Below are positions 21,186 through 41,800 of a stretch of DNA of 64,000 nucleotides, one piece after another (the first letter of the stretch is position 1; the number at the start of each line of letters is the position of its first letter). Source of the stretch: Ancistrus triradiatus (Eukaryota; Chordata; Actinopteri; Siluriformes; Loricariidae); contig JAJAGP010000950.1 of assembly GCA_025084515.1 (NCBI GenBank), forward strand, positions 186,001 to 250,000. The letters are read 5' to 3'. The notes under the pieces were generated by a model. It was given only the letters and a program-made list of their open reading frames with translations, was not told the origin of the DNA and searched no databases. A program made the translations under genes and the position numbers.

Positions 21186-21793
21186 AATCATTGTCTTTCT
21201 TTCATTTTCTGCATTATTCAACTGATAAATATTTATGATTGCAAGTGTATGTAAAGAGGTTATAAAGTATAGTACCTGTTTTTATTTCGCTATTCATCTT
21301 GAGTGACTGGAGTTATCCTGAGTAGTAAATAATTTCCATTGTAGTAGCAATATGAATGTTGGATGGTGGATTAACTGGACCCTGCGATGTACTGGAAATG
21401 ATTATGCAATGCGCTTTGCACCGTTAGTAGCCTATAGGTTTTGATATGACGAATCGGTTCGGATCAGTTGATTCGTTTTGCTCGAACAGTTCAAAGGATT
21501 CGGAACCGCCCATCTTACAAAGCTCGCTCCCAACTAACTATCAGTTAGTGCGCATGTGCCATGGCTGCTCCCTGTTTAATTAAGGCGGATTACAGGTGAG
21601 CGGAACAGAGGTCGTGTTGCTCCTTTATTGCGCATGCTCCATGCAAAAACCAAAACAAAACAGTTTATCTGTAGTTTATTTATGAAATGCTCACATATCA
21701 CTAAGCAGTCTGCAATTGCAGTTTAACATTAATATTACAAAGTGCTGTAGGTACAAAGGGACATCCTGGAGGTGGGTGTAACATACCGCTGAA

Positions 21794-21875
21794 ATGGAGG
21801 AATCAAGGCAAGAGCTACTGGACGAGAATGGAGAAGCTCGGCGCAAGAGCATCTGCTTTCAGTCTCTGTTTAAAG
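21794..21875 (+). CDS. Zinc-finger gene coding exon 1
   Basis: 82 nt, 27 codons plus one base, encoding MEESRQELLDENGEARRKSI then CFQSLFK. The donor is AAAG then GTAAAT. The sequence is charged and shows no known domain. The exon is inferred from ATG, open frame, donor and the phase match to exon 2. Confidence 0.75.
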
Positions 21876-24800
21876 GTAAATCATTCTCACAAGTGTCCAA
21901 CTGAATCGTAGCAGTGTTTGTTACAAGTACAAGACCAAGTACAGGACTCCTAAACTCGAGTAAAAGTAATACTGCTAATAAATTACTCCAGTAAACGTCC
22001 ATTGTTTCCACTTGAGTAAAAGTACGAAAGTTAAAGTGCATTAAATATAAAAGTGCTTATGTAGTATGGTTATAGATTACAGTAGTTTTTCTTTTACTGA
22101 TTATCTTTGAATTCCTGGGTCTTTGGAGGAAACGTAAAGTACTTGCATGCTGTCCTGCTTCTTGCATATCCTCAGAAAAGTCTTAGTTCTTCTTGAATGT
22201 GTTGCTTTTTTGGCATTTGTATTTACGTATTGTGCACTTTCTATTGTGCGTCTTCAGAGTTTTGGTTTGGTGCGTTGGACAACTCTCCAGGTCTAGCAGA
22301 GAAATCTGGCAATGCAAACGACACACATGGTTGTTGCCACTCATTCTCTCCTGAAAACCAATGCGGAGAGGGACGCACCTTTTCTACTAAGCAGAAATCT
22401 GGACAGAACCACACATCAGATCCCTGGTCCCCTGAAAACCAATTTAAAAAGGGACACATCCTTTTCAGGGGATCTCCTGAACACCAGCCTAATGGCGAAG
22501 ATGCTTTCAATAAGTTCTATGCTGAACAGCAATCTGATGAGGACCAAACTTCTCAGCTGGTACCTCCTGATCCCCAGTCTGACAAAGACCAAACCTTCCA
22601 CCTGTCATCTTCAGAACTCAGATCTGATGAGGACCAAATTCTTCACTGGTTTTCTCCTGTACCCCAGTCAGACAAGGACCAAACCTTGCATCTAATTTCT
22701 TCAGAACCCCAGTGTGATGAGCACCAATCTCTTCACCATTCTTTTCCTGAACCCCAACCTAACAAGGACCAAGCCTTACACCATTCCTCTCCTGTACTCC
22801 AATCTGTCAAGGACCAAATCTTACAAATGTCTTCTTCACAACCCCAATCTGACGAGCACCAATCTCTTCACCATTCTACTCCTGTACCCCAACCTAACAA
22901 AAACCAGACCCTGCAAATGTCACCTTCAAAACCCCAACCTGATGATGACCAACCTCGTCACCATTCTTGTCCTGCTCCCCAGTCTGACAAGGACCGACCC
23001 TTGCACCAGTCTTCTCAATTACCCAAATCTGACAAGGACCAAATCTTACAAATGTCATCTTCGGAACTGCAATCTGATGAGCATCAAAGTCTTCACCATT
23101 CTACTCCTGTATCCCAACTTAACAAGGACCAACCCTTACACTGGTCTTCTCATGTACCCCAGTCTGACAAGGATCAAATCTTGCACCCGTCATCTTCAGA
23201 ACCCGAATGTGATGAGCACCAACTTCTGCAACAGTTTTCTGCTGAACCCCAACCTAACAAGGGCAGAGCCTTGCACCAGTCTTCTCCCTTGCCTACATCA
23301 GACAAGGACCTAACCTTGCAAATGTCATTTTCAGAACACAAATCTGATGTGGAGCAACCTTTTCACTGGTCTTCTCCTATACCCCAGTGTGAAAAGGATC
23401 AAACCTTGCACCTTTCATCTTCAGAGCCCCATCCTAACAAGATACAACTCTTGGACCAAACCAAGGACCAAACCTTATACTTGTCACCATTAGAATTTGA
23501 TGATGACCAACTTTTTTGTCATTCTTCCCCTGAACTCCAACCTGTTGAGGACCAACCCTTGCACTTGTCATCTTCAGAACCTCAATCTGATGAACGCCAA
23601 CCCTTTCTCCATTCTTCTCCTGAACCCCAACCTAACAAGGACAGACTCTTGCACCAGTCCAAGGACCAAACCTTAGACTTGTCTTCTTCAGAACAGAAGT
23701 CTGAACGTTTCACGTGCCACTACTGTTCCAAATCCTTCAGCAGTAAGGGTTACCTGAAAGTGCACATCGTCCGAGATCGTGACGCGTTTCGCTGCACATC
23801 ATGTGGGAAGCTGTTCTCTGTTAAATGCAGCCTTAAGGCTCACAGACTTGCTGAGCATAGAGGAGAGAAGCTCCAGAAATGTGAGCAGTGCGGCAAATCT
23901 TTTGCTACGGCCAAAGCGGTAGCATTGCACCTGTCTAGTCACACCGGAGAGAAGCGCTTTAACTGTCCTAGCTGTGAGAAGTCCTTCCTGACCAAAGACC
24001 TGTTAAAGGCGCATATGCTAAGTGACCACCAGGGGACACTACCCTATTGCTGCGACGTCTGCGGTAAACGCTTCAAGCAGAAGACAGGAATGATGTCCCA
24101 TCTGCGGACTCACTCCGAAGACAGGCCATATCGCTGCGAGGAATGCGGGAAGGGCTTCATGGCGAAAAGCACCTTCAACGTTCACCAGCGAATTCACACG
24201 GGTGAGAAGGCGTACCGCTGCGAAACCTGCGGCAAGACGTTCAGCCTGGCTGCCGGCCTTTCCAGGCACCAGCAGAGTCACAGGGCAATGAAATCGTTTA
24301 CGTGCGAGCTCTGTGGCAAGACTTTCGTTCAGGCTAGCCACCTTCGCCTGCACCGGCGCACGCACTCCAGTTTGAAAACCTACAACTGTGACACGTGTGG
24401 GAAAAGCTTTAACCAGGTCCATTCTCTCAGGGTCCACGAAAAGATTCATAAAAGCAAGCCGACTTTTTCCTGCAACACGTGCTCCAAGTCGTTTTGTTCA
24501 CTCGGATATCTTAAGAGACACCAGCAGCTCCACACAGGAGAGAACCTCCACTACTGCCGGGAGTGCGGCAACGGCTTCATCTCCGCCGGCCACCTGCGTT
24601 CCCACATGCAGGTGCATCCACACCTGAAGCCGTTTACCTGCACAGAATGCGGAGAAAAATTCAGCACCGTGACGGATCTGGGACGCCACCGGCACACGCA
24701 CACACAGGATGGGCTACGCTGCCCGACCTGCGAGAAGCCGTTTCTGACGAAGAAAGCTTTGGACACACACCAGCGCACGCACAGCGGGGAGAAGCCATAC

Positions 24801-25073
24801 CGCTGCGGCGAGTGCGGAAAGGGGTTCGCGCATATGGCGACTCTGGAGAAGCACGCCAGTGTGCACACGGGAGAGAAACCCTTCATGTGTGAGCACTGTG
24901 GAAAGTGTTTTCGGGTGGGCTTCGGACTAAGGATTCACCTGAAGACGCATTTGAGCAAGAAAGTACAGTCGTGCTCAGAATGTGGGAAAAACTTCTCAAG
25001 AACGAAAACACTCTTGAAACACAAGTGTAGCCGAAAGCAACAAGGGGCACGGTGTCGAAAGAGAAAACAATAA
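21794..25073 (+). CDS. C2H2 zinc-finger protein with a 15-residue repeat domain (complete, 2 coding exons)
   Basis: Exon 1 (21794-21875) and exon 2 (22258-25073) join in phase 1 to give 965 residues. The N-terminus is MEESRQELLDENGEARRKSI. Residues 120-508 are 25 tandem units close to SDKDQTLHLSSSEPQ. Residues 512-951 form 16 C2H2 fingers: fingers 2-15 are canonical (CX2C-X12-HX3-4H), while the first and the last lack a normal final ligand. Several linkers are TGEKP-like (HTGEKRF, HSGEKPY, HTGEKPF). The C-terminus is basic (CRKRKQ). No KRAB, BTB, SCAN or ZAD domain is seen. The protein is probably a nuclear DNA-binding regulator; that is inferred from the family. I cannot name an orthologue. 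The ATG at 21794 is the first in the exon and reads in frame through the donor; further non-coding 5' exons are possible. Confidence 0.9.
21876..22257. other. Zinc-finger gene intron
   Basis: The intron is 382 bp. It contains a repeat fragment (about 21900-22060) with CTCGAGTAAAAGTAATACTG and CTTGAGTAAAAGTACGAAAG, a motif of common fish hAT-type MITEs. The acceptor is CTATTGTGCGTCTTCAG. Confidence 0.7.
22258..25073 (+). CDS. Zinc-finger gene coding exon 2 (repeat domain and finger array)
   Basis: 2816 nt ending in TAA at 25071-25073. It carries both the tandem repeat and all fingers in one exon, the usual arrangement for vertebrate poly-zinc-finger genes. The open frame runs upstream of the acceptor to 22197, but that part is intron. 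The finger-coding half is markedly more GC-rich than the repeat half. Confidence 0.92.
22533..23699 (+). repeat. Coding tandem repeat, 45-bp unit, 25 copies
   Basis: 1167 bp, exactly 389 codons. Twenty-two units have 15 residues, one has 14, and two have 7-8 extra residues (a KDQTLYL or KDQTLDL insertion). The consensus is S-D-K/E-D/H-Q-x-L-H-x-S-S-x-x-P-Q. A period-three pattern (SDKDQ, then SDEHQ, then PNKDQ) shows partly through it, so duplication in 135-bp blocks is likely. The product is acidic, Ser/Gln/His-rich and probably disordered. Confidence 0.95.
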
Positions 25074-25454
25074 TGTATGCACTTTATTAACCCGTTCCAA
25101 TAAAAAAAAAAAAAAAAGACAGTGAATATGGACGTGAAGTGACGTGTGTGTGTGTGTAGCTTTAATTGTTAGTTAATTTAGTTAAATTAATAGTTCAAGA
25201 AGTCGGACACGCGCTTTAATTTTGAAATGAACTTGCTGCCGGCGTCACGAAAGTTCCTGACCTAGTCCCAAATCAGTGGGTTCGCCATACCTTAGTGCAC
25301 TACATAGGCTTACGGAAGAAATACGTCCCTACAGCCTTGGTAGTGCCCTAGATGTCCAGTGTTACGCGGTTTGGATGTCGGCCCTGCATTGTTTCTGCCT
25401 TCATTGCGCTCTGCGAGGAGACCTGCTAAACGGAAAGCGGTGTCGGTGGAAGTG
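25074..25454. promoter_or_regulatory. Zinc-finger 3' end and ube2d1 promoter region
   Basis: Only 381 bp separate the zinc-finger stop codon from the ube2d1 ATG, both on the plus strand. AATAAA at 25099-25104 runs straight into a 17-base A tract and is the likely polyadenylation signal of the zinc-finger gene. The ube2d1 promoter and 5' UTR must lie in the remainder (about 25200-25454). No TATA box is evident. Confidence 0.6.
25099..25104 (+). terminator. Polyadenylation signal, zinc-finger gene
   Basis: AATAAA 26 bp after the stop codon, immediately followed by a genomic A run. It gives a very short 3' UTR if used. Confidence 0.65.
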
Positions 25455-35835
<10,381 letters not shown>

Positions 35836-36020
35836 CCTCCTCTGACTGTGCTGGCAGGACTTTACAGCATTGCACATGGACAATTAATACGGATGTACTG
35901 TATCACCAATATCAAAACTGGCGGAGCATTTTTTGGTTGTTTGATTTCCGTTCTTTCCAGAGGATATCCTCTCTCTGAACCTGAAGCTGTGTTACGCGGT
36001 GAAGGCTTTCGCTTTTTTTT

Positions 36021-36044
36021 GTTTGTTTGTTTGTTTGTTTGTTT
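36021..36044. repeat. (GTTT)6 microsatellite in ube2d1 3' UTR
   Basis: Six GTTT units after a run of eight T, 186 bp downstream of the stop codon. Confidence 0.9.
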
Positions 36045-36201
36045 ACAGAACACAGGACCCATCATTGTCTGGCCACTTCTGACTGAGTCGCCCCAACAAG
36101 TACAATTATGAAGATTTTCCTATTGTGTTGCCGGTACACTTTTCTTTTAGGTATTTTATTGTATTGTATTAAACCCTATTCTGGAGCTATTTTTATTTTG
36201 C

Positions 36202-36207
36202 ATTAAA
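36202..36207 (+). terminator. Polyadenylation signal, ube2d1
   Basis: ATTAAA in a T-rich setting, 367 bp after the stop codon; another ATTAAA lies at 36168. A GT/T-rich stretch follows at 36237-36270, consistent with a downstream element. Confidence 0.55.
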
Positions 36208-36451
36208 AAGGTAACAAAAGCAATTGACAGCTACTGTGGTGTTTTTTTTTTTTGTTTTTTTTGTTTGGGGGGGCATGCCGTGTGTCATGTACTTTGAACC
36301 ACGTCTTGTTTTTGAGGTTATTGTTGGGGTGGTGACCAGGATAAAAGTAACACTGGTACATGTTTAGGAGTAACTATTAAATTAAGTCAAATGTTTAGAG
36401 ATTTGTATTATGATAATGGTTTTATTTGTTAGAACAACACTTTTGAAATAC

Positions 36452-36640
36452 AGTGGACTCTCGGGATTTAAACTTAATTGGTTCCGGAATGCCGTTCGAA
36501 TTTGGATTTGTCGGGAATCCACACCCTGAGGCTGGATCGTACACGTTCAGGTTTTACTGATGTTCGAAGTTGGAATTTGTATTCAAATTTTGGGGCCAAA
36601 AAAAAATTGCGATGTCTGAATTGCTATCTGAAGCTCTGCA
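36452..36640. repeat. Dispersed repeat fragment (ACAGTGGACTCTCGGG end)
   Basis: It starts ACAGTGGACTCTCGGGATTT and has the TTCGAATTTGGA and TTTTGGGGCCAAAAAAAAA motifs shared with 912-1052. It is probably one end of a DNA transposon. Confidence 0.45.
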
Positions 36641-37536
36641 TCAGTGACCCCTGCAGTACATTGAGATGGACAGACATCTCATTTCGGGTACATTTTCATC
36701 TGTGTGACTCTGACCAAGATAATGGGTCTATGTCGTTAAAATAAATATGTGAATAATAGAATTCTGGTTGCAGCAATTTGCTAAACATGGTTTGAATCCC
36801 ACCATTGCCTTCTGGCCAGAGAGGCACAATTGACCACTTCTGAGGGAGGGGAGATTAGACAGGTGAGGGTCATGCCCCACCGCTGGAGCAGTGACCTTTG
36901 TGAGGTGGACTGGCATCCCATTTTGATTTTGGGTACATACATGACTGAACCCAATTCTTTCCGGCACAGGGTCCGGACCCTCCCGCAGCTTGGAGTTTCT
37001 TCAGGGTACCAACATAACCTAAAATTTTGTCTAAAACTGCACCACAGAACCCTGATGCAGTCTGTCCTGTGAAATATTGATTTTATTTAGATTACTGTGT
37101 CAAACACACATAGAACTTATTTGGTGCCCTGTGTGAGGCATGTTCCTGTCATGCTCCTAAGTGTTTTTTAATTATGGAATTGAGATGAATATGACCTTGA
37201 TCTCCATTAAGCAGTTACTTAAGACAAGTGAATGATCAAATTCCCATATTCTGACATTAGTTAGCGAGGCATTTGTGTACGCTGAGCTGGAGCAGGCTGT
37301 AAAATAGTGCAATAATGTGTTTGATAAGCAAGTGCATGCCTACATTTTGAATAGGAGATTATGTGGGCTTGTGTGGGATATTAGTCGCTCATGGCTGTGC
37401 ATACAGGCATATGCATTTCCATTCACACATCATGCTCAAACCAACTGGTGCAGTAGTAATTTAAAATATTTGAGAAGGTACTATATGTGGGGCACAGCTG
37501 CACCTCTTTTCAGCTTTACAGAATATAAAAATAGAC

Positions 37537-38140
37537 TATAGTGCCTATAAAATCTTTATACCCCTTTGATATCAAAACCCAAATCTTTTTTCAGCTTTAC
37601 ACATTTTGCTTTACAATATTAAGGAACTACAACAGTTGGAAAAGTGATCAACTCATTATTTACTCATTTGTAGGACCACCTTTTGCTTTAGTTAGCCCTT
37701 TAGTTTGTTTGGATATGCTCTACCAGCTTTGCACCTAGATTTGGAAATATAATGGTGCCACCACCATGCCTCACAGTACAGTAGGTGTGATGTACTGTGT
37801 TTGACTTTCAGGTCTATAAAGCTCAACCTTGGTCTCATCTGACTGTAAAACCTTCTGCCACATGGCATCAAACGAGACTCAGTGAGGCACTTTTTTAGAA
37901 TGGTGGTCTTCCTTGCCATTGCCATACAACCCAATTTTGTGCAAAGCCACTGAGTTTGAAGTCACACGCACAGACCGACCGGTCTCGGCCATAAAGACTT
38001 GAACGTCCTTTGAGGTTGCCAGTGGCAATGAGTTTGGAGATATATTGGAGAGAAACAAGGATCTGAAGTCATAAAAATGCTCCAGGTAGGTGCAAATAAT
38101 AGATCAGAGTTTGAATTACAATGTGTAAATAGAGCTGGGA
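37537..38140 (-). mobile_element. Decayed Tc1-like element
   Basis: It begins TATAGTGCCTATAAAATCTT then TATACCCCTTTGATATC, a Tc1-type end. The minus strand still shows HHHYISK-like and VKHSTSHLLYCEAWWW segments of a transposase, split by frameshifts. The right end is not clear. Confidence 0.6.
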
Positions 38141-38318
38141 AAGGAAATATTTAGTTTTGTTTTGGTTTTTTCATAGTGTACGGACTTCATACAGACATAT
38201 GCTCTTAAGGTTTAGGTTTAGTATAAAGGGGGGGAAGATAATCAGTCATCCTATGTAATGTAACAAGTCTTTATGCGTGCCTAGAATTAAAGGTAAGTTT
38301 AATTCAAAGGTGTGCCAA

Positions 38319-38345
38319 TGCGCATGCGCGGACGGTTTTTGGCGC
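38319..38345 (+). promoter_or_regulatory. NRF1-like and E2F-like sites upstream of bicc1
   Basis: TGCGCATGCGCG (38319-38330) is a full match to the NRF1 palindrome, and TTTTTGGCGC (38336-38345) resembles an E2F site. They lie 343-369 bp upstream of the bicc1 ATG. Function is inferred from motif only. Confidence 0.5.
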
Positions 38346-38687
38346 TGAACTTTTAAGAAAGCGGCTAATTGTGGAGGTTGCGGAGAAGGGGGCTGGACCT
38401 ATTCCCCTTGACACGTGAATGTTCCTGCATGGGCTCTGATTTCAGAGGGGAAAACTTCAGCCTGGAAAAAATGTTTCAGGTTTAAACAGGATTTGTGAAG
38501 GAACCAAAACCGGCGCCGTCAACGGAAAAAAAAAAAAAAAAAGAAACCCCACACACAACTCAAGCTTGTGGATTATTACAATGTTTCACGCTCACGCGCA
38601 TCCGGGACTTAATGCTGTATGAAAAAAAGGGTTCGGTGTTTGGGTGAGTTTCGGAACACGGAGCTGTAGTGGCTGTCGTGGAACGCC

Positions 38688-38881
38688 ATGGCCGCCCAGC
38701 GCGTCCCTCTGAGCGGCTGCTCGCAGCACTCGGATCCGGGCTCCACCAGCGAGCGCAGCGCCGACTCTCCTCTGCCCGCATCAGAGAGCGACTCGAGCGG
38801 ACACGTCTCCCCGTCCAAACCCGGAGTGGACCGAGGACAGGTTTCGGGTGGACCGAAAGAGATTAGAAACCATGTTGGTCG
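38688..38881 (+). CDS. bicc1: bicc1 coding exon 1 (with +1 frameshift)
   Basis: The ATG has an excellent context (CGCCATGG). The first 44 codons read in frame 1. From about 38821 the conserved part (PEWTEDRFRVDRKRLETML) is in the next frame, and only that frame joins exon 2 in phase 1 at the donor GTCG then GTAGGT. The exon is 194 nt where 193 would be consistent. A one-base excess in the CCC at 38820-38822 is the simplest reading. If uncorrected, the first frame stops at 38883-38888, inside the intron. Confidence 0.9.
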
Positions 38882-41800
38882 GTAGGTTGTAGAAAAACAC
38901 TTTTTACAAACTGTTACCTCAAATGCTCTTCACTCGTTACGTTGGTTTTCAAAACACAGCGTAGCTTTTAATCCTTTGTCCACATTCAGTAGGCATTTTT
39001 ATGCAAGGCAAATGCTCGCTAAGTTTATTTATTTACTTGTTTAATTACCGTCTGTTTGTTTTGCTTCAGGTGTGAGGCAGAACCGTTAGCCTACCTTTTA
39101 AACTTTTAAAAAATTTTCGACTTGTTCCTTTCAACGAAGTATTGTTTAGAAATAGGTATTAGTATCAATATTTATCTGATATGTATACACTCTTGAAGCG
39201 TTTCCACCTATAGTTGTGTATTAGGGTAGATTTAGCAAAACAACAACAAGCAACAAGTTGAAGCACAGCGAGGTAAGGAAACATTTGCAAGATATTTCTG
39301 TCCTCTCTAACATATGCTTTCACACATTAACTAAACCTAATTCAAACATAATGGTTTCACGCATTAACTAAACCTAATTCAAACATAATGAATCGTTTTC
39401 TAAACACGTTTCTGTTATGTTGTCTATATTCTAGCCTTAATCCCTGTCGGTTCATGCATGTACAAACGAACACGTGACAAATGGTTTGCAAACCTGTTTA
39501 GGTTTAGAAAACAATCCGTTAACACTCACTACAATACACTTTTAAGTGTAGTTTGTTTGTGATGATGTGCAGTACGTTACTCGTCCAGTAAGGGTCGCTG
39601 TTGTGCACGGCTCGGTCCAAGGTAGTGGTGAATTCGTTGATCAGTTGTTTTGACCACAATACAAACAAGCTGGTGGCACTTCGCCTTAAGAGAGCCTTAA
39701 AGAATCGCCATGACATTCCATGTTAGTCTTTCAGTACTGATTACAGTGACAAAGTTACTATTGTGTGAACTGTTATTTTGATTTTGGTGGACTTCTGGGC
39801 TAGCCAGGCGCCCTGAAACACAGTTGGGCGTGTATGAGGGATATAAGGTGGGGGGCTCATCGTTCATGTGCCATAGACCTCGCAACTGTGCCAATTTTGG
39901 GGGGGCGCCTCTGTCAAGGTGGAACCCAGGATCATGACGTCTGTCAAATGGTCCTGTGCACAGCTCTTCCCCATCTCGGCTGCAGATCTCTCCATCTCCT
40001 TCAGAACAACCTTTTTTTTTATTATTATCTATTGTTTTAAGAAACTGCCCTCCTTATTTGATCACTGACATTTGATGGACGGCCATGTCCAAGTAGAGTC
40101 TAGGTTGTGCCATGTTCTGTCAATTTGTTAATGGTTGTCATGGTGATATGTGGAACGTCCGAAGGTATCCTTGTACACTCCTGGATCACTTTATTAGGTA
40201 CACATCCTTGTGTTTATACTCATTGTCCTTTTTATCAGTCCCACCATATACCACTGGCAGTATTTGTGTAAGTATGCTCTCAATCGCTGGGACCTGTTTT
40301 GAACAAGGTGTTATTAAACAGAGCTCGTATGACACATTAATTGCACACAGCTGGCCCCTGTTTAATTAATTAATTACCAGACTTCTGATGTAATGTTTTC
40401 ACAGCAGTGGGTGTGACTAGTTATGCAAATCACAGCTTTTATGTTTAGGTGGGATTAATGCTGTGGAATTCACAGACAGGAGTACAGTGTGGACGCCTGT
40501 AGGGCCCTTTGAAAGCTGTTTGATATATATATATTTTTTTCTTCTGGTTTTTAGGTTTTTAAAAGCATTATAAAACAGTTGTATTTAATGAAATTGCTGC
40601 TATAACATTCAGCAACGTCACAAATTATATGAATGAAAGCTGTAAACACTTATAAGGAAAGGATCAGGGTGCATATTTTACAACTATCAATAAAAGTATA
40701 GTTTGTAACATAAATACTGTCTTATCTCTCATGATCTGTCATGACCTGTGCATTTTCATCTTTATATCTGCATTTGTTCCTCAATTCTGTGATTCCGTCC
40801 ATACTCTTTGCACAATCATAGAGCCCTACGCCAGTCCATCGGCATGTTCTTTAACCCACACCTTCCGACCTTCACATTCCAAACAAAGCCCAGAGTTTGA
40901 ACCCAGGTCCTGTGGAACTGCAACTGGCGCTCTCATCCAAGCTGCAGAAGCTGCTCATTTAATATAAAAAAAGTATTGATAATGTCAGTAAAATAAAAGT
41001 GTAGGTTTGCTTGTATGCCACACGTACAGTGGTGCTTGAAAGTTTGTGAACCCTTTAGAATTTTCTATGTTTTTGCATAAATATGACCTAAAATAATATC
41101 AGATTTTCACACGAGTCTTGAAGAGAACCCAGTTAAACAAATGAGACAAAAATATTATACTTGGTCATTTATTTATTGAGGAAAATTATCCAATATTACA
41201 AGTTAACTGCAACTAAACGTTTCCTGTAGCTGTTGATCAGTCCTGCACACCGGCTTGGAGGAATTTTAGCCCATTCCTCCGTACAGAACAGCTTCAGCTC
41301 TGGGATGTTGGTGGGTTTCCTCACATTAGCTGCTCGCTTAGGTCCTTCCACAACATTTCCATTGGATTAAGGTCAGGACTTTTGACTTGGCGATTCCAGA
41401 ACATGAACTTTATTCTTTTGTAACCATTCTTTGGGTAGAACGACTTGTGTGCTTAGGGTCGTTGTCTTGCTGCATGACCCACCTTCTCTTGAGATTCAGT
41501 TCATGGACAGATGTCCTGACATTTTCCTTTAGAATTCTCTGATATAATTCAGAATTCATTGTTCCATCAATAATGGCGAGCCGTCCTGGCCCAGATGCAG
41601 CAAAACAGGCCCAAACCACGATACTACCACCACCATGTTTCACAGATGGGATAAGGTTCTTCTATTGTTGGTCTCATCCGTCCACAAAACATTCTTCCAA
41701 TAGCCTTCTGGCTCGTCCACGTGATCTTTAGCAAACTGCAGACGAGCAGCAATGTTCTTTTTGGAGAGCAGTGGCTTTGTCCTTGCAAAACTGCCATGCA

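Larger units (their letters stand above)
20021..21793. other. Intergenic region between phyhipl and the zinc-finger gene (head to head)
   Basis: The two genes diverge from this 1.8-kb spacer, so both promoters lie within it. It contains a (CT)n tract near phyhipl, two SINE copies and a LINE/SINE tail. No TATA box could be assigned with confidence. A GT donor-like site (TTACAG then GTGAGC, near 21595) could end a non-coding first exon of the zinc-finger gene, but this is unproven. Confidence 0.6.
35836..38687. other. ube2d1 3' UTR and spacer to bicc1
   Basis: The ube2d1 3' UTR probably extends to about 36225. The rest holds a dispersed-repeat fragment (36452-36640), a LINE-tail-like stretch near 36860-37010, a decayed Tc1 element (37537-38140) and the bicc1 upstream region. 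No exon resembling TFAM was found. Confidence 0.7.

Noticed and set aside
22312..23313. Long alternate-frame open frames across the zinc-finger repeat region (for example 22714-23313)
   Set aside because: The 45-bp unit is a multiple of three, so any frame without a stop in one unit stays open throughout. The repeats join in frame with the fingers only in the frame starting at 22258.
24039..24449. 136-codon minus-strand open frame
   Set aside because: It is the antisense shadow of the finger array, whose Cys/His codons give low stop density on the opposite strand.
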